Below, piece by piece: positions 1 to 12,229 of a stretch of DNA of 24,821 nucleotides. How positions within the stretch are numbered: the stretch's first letter is position 1; every line of letters starts with the position of its first letter. The notes under the pieces were generated by a model. That model did not search any database. It saw nothing but the letters and a program-made list of their open reading frames with translations, and had not been told where the DNA came from. Source of the DNA: Rhizophagus sp. LPA8_4_AMF. Its lineage: Eukaryota; Glomeromycota; Glomeromycetes; Glomerales; Glomeraceae. Location of the stretch: the NCBI GenBank assembly GCA_021464525.1, contig JADRCO010000906.1, positions 1 to 24,821 of the forward strand. The letters are read 5' to 3'. The position numbers were made by a program, and so were the translations under genes.

Positions 1-1262
1 CAAATTTTCCAGATAATATTCGCAATATATATTTAATATGAATTAAAATTGCATATAAATTATTTTAGAATATGTGCAATTTATTGTGACAAATAGGTTT
101 ACTTATAATACAAAGGTAATTTAATTAATAGGAAAAAAAATTTATTTATAGCAGACTATATTTATATGATTCAAATGAGGTGTGTCAGGTGACAATTTTA
201 ATTTGAAATGTAGATTTAATCTGAAGCAAGAATCGATCTGAAGTACAATATATACATAGAATTAGTTAATAAAATTGTAAATCTGCACTAAAATTAACCT
301 GTTTTTACTTATTTTGTCAATATTATAAATATCATAAAGATCATATTGTTCAATAATTTCTTGCAGAATTTTGCACTCTTCTTCTAGTATTTCTAAGGAT
401 ATACTATCTGCCTCTTGCCTTATGTTATATTATTTTTAAATTTTGTTAACCATCTATTTAAAATAGTAAAAAATGTTATTTGCAACCTAGTTGCAAAATT
501 CAAAGTTTTAAATTTCAATATGTTTTCTATAATAGTTAAATTTAATACTAATATTTACTGCATCTACAAATACTACAATACAGATTTAATTTCTAGATAT
601 TTGGCACCTTTATCACATTTTTGATCTTTAAATTCCTTATTTAAAATATTGATATAGATAATCATTTATTCTTTTCTTTTAATATTTTACAAACTTGTGG
701 TTTAAATATACCAAATTTTTTAGCAAGATTTTTTTGATTATATGACAGATTACTATATATCACAGGCTATAGTACCCCCCTATATATAGTACTTTTCTTA
801 AAAAATTTCATAGAATTGTATAGTACTTAGAGGGTATTATACATTTATCTCATGATCCAGTAATTAGATTTGAGCTATCTTTTTTTTGTTTGATAGCTCT
901 TATTGAGCTCTTCAATAAAAAAATGATCGCTTAAATTGGATTGGTAGATCGTGCGATATTTGCAAAAAATGGAAGTTTTAAGTTTTATTTAGTACTCAGG
1001 AGTACAGGGTCAAATTCCCAATTTTTGCAAGATATCTGAAATACTATGGCCCGCAATATACAGTATCTCTTTTTCACTTACATAATTCTTTTTTTTCTGC
1101 AAAAAATAAACTTTTTCTTTTACTGATTTCTTCTATTACTTTTCCTTTCTCTTTTTTATCAGGTAGCATCTTAAGAACAGAGAAAAAGTTTATTTATGTG
1201 TTACAGTAGATGGGCATTTATATTAATTAAAAATGATAATATATATTACAGACCAAATATTA

Positions 1263-1476
1263 ATTTCATATGATATTTACTATAACAAATATAAATTTAT
1301 AATATATATTCTGTATTAAAATTTTATTAAGTTTACTATATCTAATATCAAAATTTAATTAAGAAATTCACTATACCAAATATAATTTTATATAAAATGA
1401 ATTGAAAAAATAAAAAAAGTTCACTATAAGCCAAATTTATTATAACGGGATTTATTATAATGAGCTTTGACTGTAT
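1263..1476. mobile_element. Probable terminal fragment of a pogo/Tc1-type DNA transposon
   Basis: Read on the minus strand, the segment starts at 1476 with ACAGTCAAAGCTCATTATAA and continues with further TTATAATAAA-type words. This resembles the CAGT-starting, TATAA-rich terminal repeats of pogo/Tigger-like elements, which insert at TA. Inside it, related words such as TTTACTATAACAAATATAAA and TTCACTATACCAAATATAAT recur near 1267, 1330, 1366 and 1419, like subterminal repeats. No transposase and no matching opposite end were found, so this would be a solo end or a decayed non-autonomous copy. The family assignment rests on resemblance alone. Confidence 0.4.
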
Positions 1477-2913
1477 ATATTTACTTATTTTGAAGGATTA
1501 GTAAAGTGAAAAAATATTATAATGCAGCAGATTTTTAGATATCAAATTTTGTAAACTATAGAGAAGTCCCTCTAAAATGAAATACTATCACACATTTTTA
1601 CTTATATAAAAATAACATTTACTGATAGTATATATATAAAGTTTTCTTAGGATAGTGGGTAGTAATATAATTAATTATATTAGATAGCTTGTAATTACTT
1701 AACATATAAATTATCTAATAAATTATATCATGTACTGTGAAAAAAAAATAAAAAATAAAAGTTTTTTGCAATTATTTTAGCATTTAATAAGCCAATTTTA
1801 ATAGATTTTTTTTTATTTTAAAAAGTTTTAAAAGAGTTATAAATTTAAAAAAATATTTAAATAGATTTTTTAGATATAAAAATAATTGTTTTATATTATA
1901 TTTAAAAGTATTGCTAGTAATTTTAATCAGATTTCACCTCCTAAAAATTTAAAAATTAAACTTTTTTTTATGAAATATATAAAATAAATATAATTGAATA
2001 TTAACTGCATAAAAATTTGGCAATTCTTGATTTTAACAAAATTTTTTATCATAAAAAATACAATTTAAATAAAACCAAAATTTTGTAATTTTTTTAAAAC
2101 CATTTATTTGAACAACTACCTTTTTTAACTTAATAAAACCTTTTTTTCTCATAAATTTACATTTATAAATTATTATCTAAATCAATATTTTAGTTAAAAA
2201 TTGAAATAAAAGAAGGGAAAGAAAAGTTCCTTTTAGTTAAATTTACAATTCTCTATATTTAATATATTATATATATATATGGAATCAAAATTACTAATTG
2301 AAATACCTTTTAATAAAATGTTAATTAATATTTTATTTGATTTTTTTATAAAGTTTTATTTTCTAAATGAATTTTAAAAATAAAATTTTAAAATTTTGTT
2401 TTTTTTATTTAATAATAAATATTAGGTACTAATATTTTATTTGTTTTGGTTTGTTTTTTTGATATTTAGCAGATTCTTTTTTTTTTTATAAGTTAACTTT
2501 TTAAACTTTCTCAGTATGATAAATTTTGGCAATATTTATTTTATTATTCATTGCAAATTTTTTTTTAAATTTATTTACAAGAAAATATTTTAAATAGTTT
2601 CAATATTTTTTTTATATAGATTTTTAATATTTAACTTTAAAAACAAAATATATAGTATATAGATTTAAAGTATTTATTTTAAAACTTTTTTAAAAAAAAT
2701 TTTTTTGAAAAATGTTTTTAATGTTTTCTTTTTTATAGGACTTTAATATATTTAATATACTTTAAGAACTGAATAAGTTTTTGCTTTAAAACTTTAAAAA
2801 TTTTTAATATTTCAATATTTCTTTTTTTTTGTAAATTTAGTATTTGGATTTTCTTAGATATTTAAAATAATAAGTTTGCAACATTTTATTTTATTGTGAA
2901 TTTGATTTTTTTT

Positions 2914-3215
2914 GCTTTTTCTTTGAGAAATATTATTAATATCTTTTTTTATTTTGTAAGTTCCAATATTTTGCTTCCTTTAGCTTAAAAATTAGAAGTA
3001 GTAATTTTGCAATTACATTATAAAACTTCAATTTTTTTGTTTTTTCTGAGAATATTATTTATATTTCTCTTTTATTTTGTAAGTTCCAAAATTTTGCTTC
3101 CTTTAACTTAAGAATTAGAAGGAGTAATAAGTTTTGTGGTTGCTACTGTAAAACTTCAATTATTTTTTCTTTAAGTAATGTTACTAACATTTCTCTTTTA
3201 TTTTGTAGATTTACA
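2914..3215. repeat. Decayed tandem repeat, period about 123-126 bp
   Basis: The word ATTTTGTAAGTTCC starts at 2951 and again at 3074, and a related ATTTTGTAGATTTAC starts at 3200, giving spacings of 123 and 126 bp. Between the anchors the first two units share TTTTGCTTCCTTTA, a TTAGAAG word, and AAACTTCAAT before the next T-rich block. Two full units and part of a third are visible, and a more diverged copy may precede them near 2810. No open frame runs through the units, so this is a non-coding local duplication. Confidence 0.65.
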
Positions 3216-4375
3216 TATTCTGTATGGAAATTAGATTATTTGTAATTCTCTGGTGAATATGTATAAAGAGCTTTGGATTTTCTATTTTATTTGTTGTTTG
3301 TTGGAATGGATTAGCTTTTAAATAAAAAAATTTGGGTTATTTCATTGGAAATTTGAAAACTTTTATGCATTGTAAAATTACCAAGTATTTTTAAGAAATC
3401 CAGTAATTTATATAATATCAATTTAATATATAATCAAATATGAAGCTTTCCTGAAATGTTTACACCTTAAATTATTAGCAATTCATTTTTCAATTTAGAT
3501 GTTGAAAATAAATTTATGCTTTTTTATTGCTTTATACCTTATAGTACAAGTATCAGTAATGTATTTAAAAGTGATGTTATGCATCAAAGATGGCCTATAT
3601 TTTGGCTGAAAGTCATAAAGTTTTCTAACCAAGAAATAAAAGTATAAAACAAATGAGTAAAATATAAAAGTTTCATGCAAAGAATTGAAACTAAAAATCT
3701 AATTGTAACTAAAAGGCAAAAGAATTATGTTATTAATTTTCCATCTTTGGTCACAAAAAATAAGGCCATAAAGAGAGCATTCATTTAAGCTGAGCATTAT
3801 ACATGCTTTTGCGGTTTGTATAAATCATTTTTGATTTGTATAACAGCAGGTTCACTGATATAACATTATATAAATGATTACTTATGCATTAGTGTGACAA
3901 TTAGACCTAGGATATTTTTGCGTATGAATGATATCAATAAAATGTTTCGTTGATTAACTGATTAAAAAAAAATACAGAAACGTTTATAGTTTACAAGTTT
4001 TGTTTGTACGCACATTTAAAGGAAATGTTACACCGTCTTAATTAAGGATTTCAAAACAAATAAATTACAAATACGGTACTAGTTTTGTGATAACATTTAT
4101 AGAGAGACACGAAACAAAAAAAAACACGAAGTCATTTTTTTGTTCATATTTGATACATTTTTACAGAATCTATTGATTTTTATTATTATTTCATTATATT
4201 AACTAACCATTATTATATTCATTACTTATCTATAAACACATTATAAGCTGAAATTTTACAGCTTAAAAATTCCTATCCTGTAATTATCGTTATGACGATG
4301 TCTATCGAATTATTGTATTATTTACAAAAAGAAAAAATTTGATTGTCCAGATTTTTCTACAAAGATATTGTTTCT

Positions 4376-5908
<1,533 letters not shown>

Positions 5909-6244
5909 TTTGACAGGGTTATACATAAGAAAAGTTGGTATCGTAAGTGAGTAAAGTGAAAGGAGGGATAAGGGGAAGGACGAATGAAATGAAGATTATG
6001 TAAATCTAATTCATCGTTTATGAAGGTTCGAGACGTAGAAACCCAATTTGGAATGATTACACGCGAAATTATGTATAGAATCTATAAAGACCTTCACTGA
6101 TCATATTTCTCATATTAAAATAATTTAGATCATATATTCCATGACGGTAATTAAATTTAAAATTAAGATTTATAATAATAATAATGCAAGGTAAATTAAT
6201 AGATTATCAATAAATTTATTCATTACGATTCTCCGAAGTCTAAT

Positions 6245-6250
6245 CACGTG
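6245..6250. promoter_or_regulatory. CACGTG E-box-like palindrome upstream of the kinase gene
   Basis: The sequence TCACGTGA lies about 340 bp upstream of the kinase start codon. CACGTG is the core bound by many fungal bHLH regulators of the Cbf1/Pho4 class; which factor, if any, binds here is unknown. It is one of seven perfect CACGTG hexamers I found by eye in the window. Confidence 0.3.
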
Positions 6251-6999
6251 ACAAATCCCAATAATGTTCATTGGTCCGAAGACGGCCGTTCTTTATTTAT
6301 TTTATTTTTTTTTTGACAGCAATTTATGAATTATGAATTAAAGATTTACTTTATTAACTTCAGCCGGTTAAAAACAGGTTTAAATAGCCCACGCAATTGT
6401 TTGATATATTTATGCATGTAAAAAAAAAAAAATTTTCAACCCCACATTTGGCCATCTCTAAAATGTACTGTATACCTTTTTTTGTTTTTCTCGGAATAAA
6501 AAAGCATGAGGAATACTTCTATAAAATATCATACACAAAGTAAATATTCTTCAAGTAGCTAAAAACCGGAAGTTTTTCTTTTTCTTTTTCAAGATTAAAC
6601 TGGTTTACGGAAATTTTAGATTTGGAAATCGTCTATACTTTTAAGTAATAATTTGCCGAATATATTCTTTTCACTTTTGTAGCTTCTCATATGTAAATAA
6701 AATATTTATATTCAAAATCTTCACTCTTAAATAATAATGATAAAGACTACATGTTTTACAATGCGTTATTCTTTAAATTTAAAAAAATATAGACTCCTAT
6801 AATCTTGCTGTACTATCTGCGTTATAAAAAAAATATATTTCTTATTACAGTAATACGAAAGCATCTTTTCTTACATTACCTATTACTAAATTGTCTTTTT
6901 ACCCAACTTCGTTAAACTTTATTCGTAATAGTCCGCAGAACAAAGAACTTGAACAAAGAAAAGTCATACTCGCGCAAATGTATCGTTCTTGACCTGTGC

Positions 7000-7053
7000 G
7001 ACGGGTCTGACTTGACCCGCATAATATATTTTACAATAAGAGGATAACCCGTC
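7000..7053. repeat. Small G+C-rich inverted-repeat cluster
   Basis: GACGGGT at 7000-7006 is matched by its inverse ACCCGTC at 7047-7053. An inner hairpin pairs CGGGTC (7002-7007) with GACCCG (7014-7019) around six bases. These patches stand out in very A+T-rich surroundings. It could be the end of a small non-autonomous element or a protein-binding site; the sequence does not decide. Confidence 0.4.
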
Positions 7054-7975
7054 TTAACAGTTAATAAATTTTTTTAATTTTTTTCACGAAATAAATCATA
7101 TTTTTTATCACGTAAATAAATGTTTTATATATATTTTTTTTTCATGCAAATATTAAATATTTGGGGTATACTATCTAATCCAAGGTCAGGATGATACTAC
7201 CAGGAGGGTCAGGTCCGATACTTTTGCCACACGCACGCACACACAAGCAACGTTAAAGGGTCGATAATTTGGCCATTGTAAGTTACTAGTATGGTATATA
7301 GCACACGTGATTTGTAAGTTTGGCCCGAATTATGGCAAAGTTAGTAAATACGGTATACAGTGGTATACATATATATATAACAAGTTAGAATTACAGTATA
7401 GTTTGCTAAAAATACATTTAAATGATCATATAAAGTTATAAAAATAGTATTCAAATTTTTTTTTTTTTGAGAAAGAAAAAAATATAACTTTGTAATGAAA
7501 TATAAATTATTTTTTTTAAAATTATAAAAATTCCTAATAGTCTAATTCATAACTCAATTTAGAATTTGATTTAAATTATAATTATCATACAATTGGTGCT
7601 TATTGCTATTTTCAATTGTAAATGTAAATATCTTTTTATATGAATTTTTATATTTTTTTTTTTAAGATTCAAGGCATGCCATAAATTAAATTAGTAGTCT
7701 TGATCCCATCTTCACTTGATCAAATTTTAATTGGTTAGAACATATATATACAATATATTAAGTATATATAATATAAATTATGCAATTATTTTAGTATCTT
7801 ACTAATAATCCAATTTAAATAATCTTTTTTTTTTTTTTGATTTATAGCTCTCTTTAAGCTTTACAAAATAAAAAATAATTTATTAAAATTGGATCATTGA
7901 ATGGTAAGCAAAAAACTCACTTAATAAATAAATTATTATATATATATATAATATATAATATAAGATATATAGGGA

Positions 7976-8011
7976 CACCTGATTTACAGGATCTCCATTC
8001 CTAATCAGGTG
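7976..8011. repeat. Imperfect palindrome, 9-bp arms
   Basis: CACCTGATT at 7976-7984 pairs perfectly with AATCAGGTG at 8003-8011 around an 18-base loop. It follows a pure TA run. The block is less A+T-rich than its surroundings and is not part of a recognisable gene. It could be a fragment of a miniature inverted-repeat element. Confidence 0.45.
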
Positions 8012-9292
8012 ATTTCTGGAACGTTCTTTACATGAAATTCCAGTTAGAAATTTTCTTAAAAAAAATATATAATTATAAAGAATTATAGAAATATAAAGGA
8101 AAAATAATAAACAGGAAAACAAAAAAGGATTTTATTATTTATATAACATTAAGATTATTTATAATTATAGACAGAAAAATATTAAAATTACTATGAATAA
8201 AAATTTATTAAAAAATAACTATTTTTAGTATAAACTTGTAAAGCTTAAATTTACTTTTTAAATATTAATTTTTAAATTAGGTAATATAATTTATTATAAA
8301 ATATATCAAAAAATTTTTAATATTTAAACTATTATTTTCAATTATTATTATTTTCACTTTATTTTTCCATTTACATTTTAATAAATCTGCTTTTAATTAA
8401 TAGTTTATTAATTTAAAGATATTTATTTATTAGCATTCTAGCGTTGTGCAGAAGGTATTGGCAAAAAATGGACAACTAACAGATTTTTTAAAAGCATATC
8501 GTACTAATCCTATAATGCTCTTTTGTGTCGGCAAAACTTCAAACAGTTAAATTTGTACAAGGGTGTTATTGTTTCGAAATATAAATAATTCATTCCTCTT
8601 CGCTTTAAAAGCATTTCAAAAGAAGTGTTATAGTGCATGCCATTTAGGTTAGTTTGATTAATTTGGTATAAAAGTTTTTCTAATTATATGCCGGTTAACC
8701 CTGTATCATATTTATCATATTGTAGTCGAGTTGATTATTTAGAAGTTTCTGACTAATTCTTACTATAAAAATTTCTAAATTGTAAAAAATAACGCAAATA
8801 TAATCTTTAACAAGTATGTTTAAAACGAACTTTCGTTTTACCTTTATCGTTAAAGTAAATAATAGGTGGTTTGAAAAATTTTTGTAGTTCAACTTTGTAT
8901 AATAAAAATAGTAAGGAGGTAAATGTTTGTAACAATAACTCGGTTAGTTATATTAGTGTTTTGTTTGTTTTGCACAACCGATTATTTCTTTCTATATGTT
9001 TTTTTCTATCGATATTTATTTATTTTTTAATAAACTCTTTTACTTATTTGAGGAATAAGAATCTAATACATTTTCCCTGTTATTTTATTTATTTTACATA
9101 TTATTTGGACAACCTTACTTTTTTTTCCGAATTTATTTGAACATTTGTTTCCGAATGTTAGATACAGAAAATTATCAAGCTTGCAAACACTTCAGTTTGT
9201 AAAATATAGCACAAAAATATCATAAAATATTTAGAAATTTTAACTTTCCTAACGATTTAAAAAAAAAAAAAATAATAATTTTTATTTATATA

Positions 9293-11426
9293 ATGAGACT
9301 TGTTATTTTACGGATCATGACGCTGAAAAATTACAATAGCCAAACCCGTAGGAATAACAATGAAGGGTTAAATAATAGTATTTCTTTTATTCTTTTATTA
9401 TTACTATTATTGTTAAATTCACCCGTTACTTCTGCGGGAATTGGATCTGTATCGGGTCCAAGCATTCAATTAGATGTAGTGGAATATGTTATAGGTGTAG
9501 AAAGGCGAGCCAAACTTGCTGAAGATAGTCCTACACAGGAATATGAACGAGTTAATTTATTGGAGAATAGCGTACCTCCGACAAAAGACGGAACTCAGGT
9601 AAATGTTAAATCAATAAATATATCAAAAATTACCTTTTTTAATATATTTTGGTTTTTCTTCCATTCCAGGGAATTTTATTCGAACTGTTTCAAAATTGTG
9701 ATGATAAAAATATAACTATGATACCAAATGATGTAGTCAAAGAAATTCCTTCAAGAATGGCATTAATAACAAATCCAAATTGTCCATTAATATCACTTCA
9801 TTCAGCATTTCAACAAAAAGTCACAGGAGCTATTATTATAGCAAATACATCAGTTATATCAGATCAGCCTTCACCGCCAAAAATTCCTCCAAATACATTT
9901 AATTTTCCAATATATTATGTAGTTAACGCTGCCAATGGTCAAGAAATAAAAAAATTCTTAATGGATAATATTTATTTAAAAAACGTTACAGATCAAAATG
10001 GAAATAGAGAATTATTAAAGTATCGTGTTAGAGCTCTTTTATTACCTCAAACTTCTTTCTTTCCTGGAGTTTGGGAATTCACATTGATTATCGTCGTTGT
10101 TTTACTAGCAGTATCATTTATAACGTCCGGTAAAGTTTTCGAGCAAGTAAATTTTTTAACACTTGATACATTAACTTAATTAACTTAAAATTTTCTTTTG
10201 TCACTTTATAGTTGCTATGCATTGTCACCTTTATCGACTACGCCGTCAAAGAGGAAGAGAAAACAATGCTAGACCATTTGCCTACCATATGAAAATAACA
10301 TTAGATGATGATATATTGGCAACTTTTCCAATTAGAATTTACAAAGCATCTACAACAGAAAATAATGAAATTGTAGAAAATCAATCAAGTGAAGAGAATA
10401 AAGATACGCAAAACCAAGATGATGTCACGAAAAACGAAAATGATGATGTGAAACCACGAGACTCATCAGCCACTGCTCCACTTGCATCTGAAATTGATAA
10501 AGAAAAAACTGACACAAATGACAAATTTGTTCAAAAGAGCACTGGAGCAATTAACTTACCAAATAATACGTCGGTTGATACACCACCACCTTCTATTTCT
10601 TCAATTCTTAATCGTAAAGTATCAATTAAAGCAGACTACCCAACCGCTTTAAGTCGTCATGTGTCAATGAAATCTCAACGTGCTGCTCTTAGTCGTCATG
10701 TATCTGTTCGTTCAGCCCGTTCAACAAAGTCTACGCGTTCAGAAAATGCAATATCAGCAGCAACAGCTCTTTGTGAAGGGTCTGGTGTTATTATTGATGA
10801 TTATGATTCACAAATACATTATAATACAATGTGTGCTATATGCCTGGATGAATTCGAAAATGGCGACCAACTTCGAGCTTTACCTTGTGGGCATGAATTT
10901 CATTCTGAATGCATTGGTAATTTCTTTTATAAATAAATAAATAAATATATGTTTTTTTTAGTCATTTCGTAATATAATGAATGAATTCTAATTTTATTAA
11001 ATTTTAGATCCATGGCTTACGCAAAAATCATCACTTTGTCCACTATGTAAATTTGATTGTATACCAGAAAGCAGTAAACTACAATATGATTCTGAGACAT
11101 TTTCATTGAATACACCTACTGAAAATAATAGAAATTTCATAGTAGCGGCACTTTTAGCTTGGTGGCCTATTGCATTTATTCGTGCAAGGTTTATAAGATT
11201 AAGAGATTATCGAAGATCGAGTTCTAATGCAGTTGCTGATGATTTTACAACTACAAATCATCAACCGTTTACACCGCCGCAAATTTCAGAACCGGAAATT
11301 GCTATAACGGCATCATCGTCTAGAAGAATTGAGATAGTTACTCCTAGAATGAATAGATATGGCAGCGAAGAAGTTTTAAGAGAACTTGCCATGCAATCTG
11401 GTTTATCTGGTTTAAATACGAGATAA
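9293..11426 (+). CDS. PA-TM-RING (RNF13/GRAIL-type) membrane E3 ubiquitin ligase
   Basis: Probable endosomal or vacuolar membrane ubiquitin ligase with a lumenal protease-associated (PA) domain and a cytosolic RING-H2 finger. Four exons, 9293-9598, 9670-10129, 10212-10916 and 11008-11426, join in frame to 629 residues with GT-AG introns. Features in order: a hydrophobic signal-like core around 30-41 rich in Leu; a PA-like region at about 60-220, with the ITNPNCPL and KVTGAIIIAN segments; one membrane span at about 235-256 (VWEFTLIIVVVLLAVSFITS); a basic juxtamembrane stretch; an acidic and serine-rich linker with repeated SRHVS motifs; and the RING-H2 at 463-504, with CAICLDEF, CGHEFHSECI and, after the last intron, DPWLTQKSSLCPLC. 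The last intron splits the RING after its sixth zinc ligand. A hydrophobic stretch near 520-530 may be a second, weak membrane contact. An in-frame ATG at 9317 is an alternative start. Substrates are unknown. Confidence 0.9.
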
Positions 11427-12229
11427 AAAATTATTAAGTATTTATTTATTTTTGGATTTTTATTGTGGTAAATAACTTTGTTTGTAAATTTTGTAAAAAA
11501 AGTAATAACGTTACTGTAATGAATAATTATAAGAAACTTTATTAGTTATACTGTACTTATATTTTTTTTTTTATAATACAGAAAAAATCAATATTTATTT
11601 AAATATTTCAAATTTGATCCAAAGAACAATTAACAATTAGAAAAAAAAATTTTTTTTTAATTTTATCACGAGACGATAAAAACTTATCATCAAATATAAT
11701 TATATAATTTAGAAGGTATATAGTGTGTACATATTAACAATGATGTCAATTATATATTAATAGTAATTTATAATTAATGGATTTGATTCGAATAAAATCG
11801 CACGATATTTTAAAAATATTGGGTAAATGTCACATGATCTAGATAATCCCATAATTCAATAAAAAAAGATAATAACAAACTTATTAAAGTTACACGATTC
11901 TCTACTTCATTCAGTAGGAAACTTTACCTGTTTGTAGCATAGCTACAACATGTATTTTTCCATAATGATGAAATACGGGATAAAATTTTTCTGATAAATA
12001 TGATTAAGGAAAAATCCTGGCGACGTGATTGCCGTTTCTGAAATATCTGAATGAAGTTATTTTATTCAGCTTTTTATGTTTTTTGCAAAGTTTATATTAT
12101 ATTAAAGTTACGCAAGTTGTCAAACAGTAAATATAATCATCATTATTATCTAGCACAATTTTTCAGTAAGATTACTTTATTATATATTATATATTATATA
12201 ATATCAAATGTTATTATATTATTATGTTT
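11427..12229. other. Convergent spacer between RING and tRNase Z genes
   Basis: About 0.8 kb lying 3' of both neighbours. It is A+T-rich, with no supported gene; the frame at 12051-12233 is low-complexity. A compact hairpin, TTGTAGC at 11932-11938 and GCTACAA at 11942-11948 around the loop ATA, is the only distinct structure. It lacks a following T-tract and bacterial-type terminators do not apply here, so no role is assigned. Confidence 0.55.

Larger units (their letters stand above)
1..4375. other. A+T-rich gene-free flank with repeat debris
   Basis: No convincing exon was found on either strand; the short open frames here are A+T-rich, without recognisable protein features or plausible splice partners. 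The stretch holds long poly-A and poly-T runs, a probable pogo/Tc1-type transposon end near 1420-1476, a decayed tandem repeat with a period near 125 bp at about 2914-3215, and a 14-bp palindrome GTACTC-AG-GAGTAC at 992-1005. The part nearest 4375 should contain the 3' untranslated region of the CDK-like gene, which reads leftward, but no clear polyadenylation signal could be singled out in such A+T-rich sequence. Confidence 0.6.
5909..9292. other. Long divergent spacer between the kinase and RING genes
   Basis: About 3.4 kb with no gene that can be defended. It contains CACGTG palindromes at 6245-6250 and 7304-7309, a short run rich in CA dinucleotides near 7233-7245, a small G+C-rich inverted-repeat cluster at 7000-7053 and an imperfect hairpin at 7976-8011. 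A short open stretch at 8434-8550 is preceded by an acceptor-like TTATTTATTAG, is less A+T-rich than its surroundings and ends at a stop; it encodes about 38 residues of unknown kind and could be a decayed exon. The promoters of both flanking genes must lie at the two ends. Short frames at 7883-8122, 8695-8892 and 8871-9140 look like chance frames in low-complexity sequence. Confidence 0.6.

Noticed and set aside
415..624. Open frame of 69 codons on the plus strand
   Set aside because: Phe/Asn/Ile-rich translation typical of chance frames in A+T-rich DNA; no motif, no splice partner.
985..1030. tRNA T-arm-like stretch GGGTCAAATTCCC
   Set aside because: No acceptor stem, D-arm or anticodon arm can be built around it.
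3495..3680. Open frame of 61 codons on the minus strand
   Set aside because: Composition matches spacer noise and no family resemblance is visible.
7883..8122. Membrane-like 79-codon frame on the minus strand
   Set aside because: Its hydrophobic runs come from TA repeats and T tracts; the central part is the palindrome noted above.
8871..9140. 89-codon hydrophobic frame upstream of the RING gene
   Set aside because: Phe/Leu/Tyr-rich translation of T-rich promoter sequence, with no conserved feature.
10680..10940. 86-codon frame inside exon 3 of the RING gene
   Set aside because: It overlaps the RING-H2 coding frame in another phase and is a shadow.
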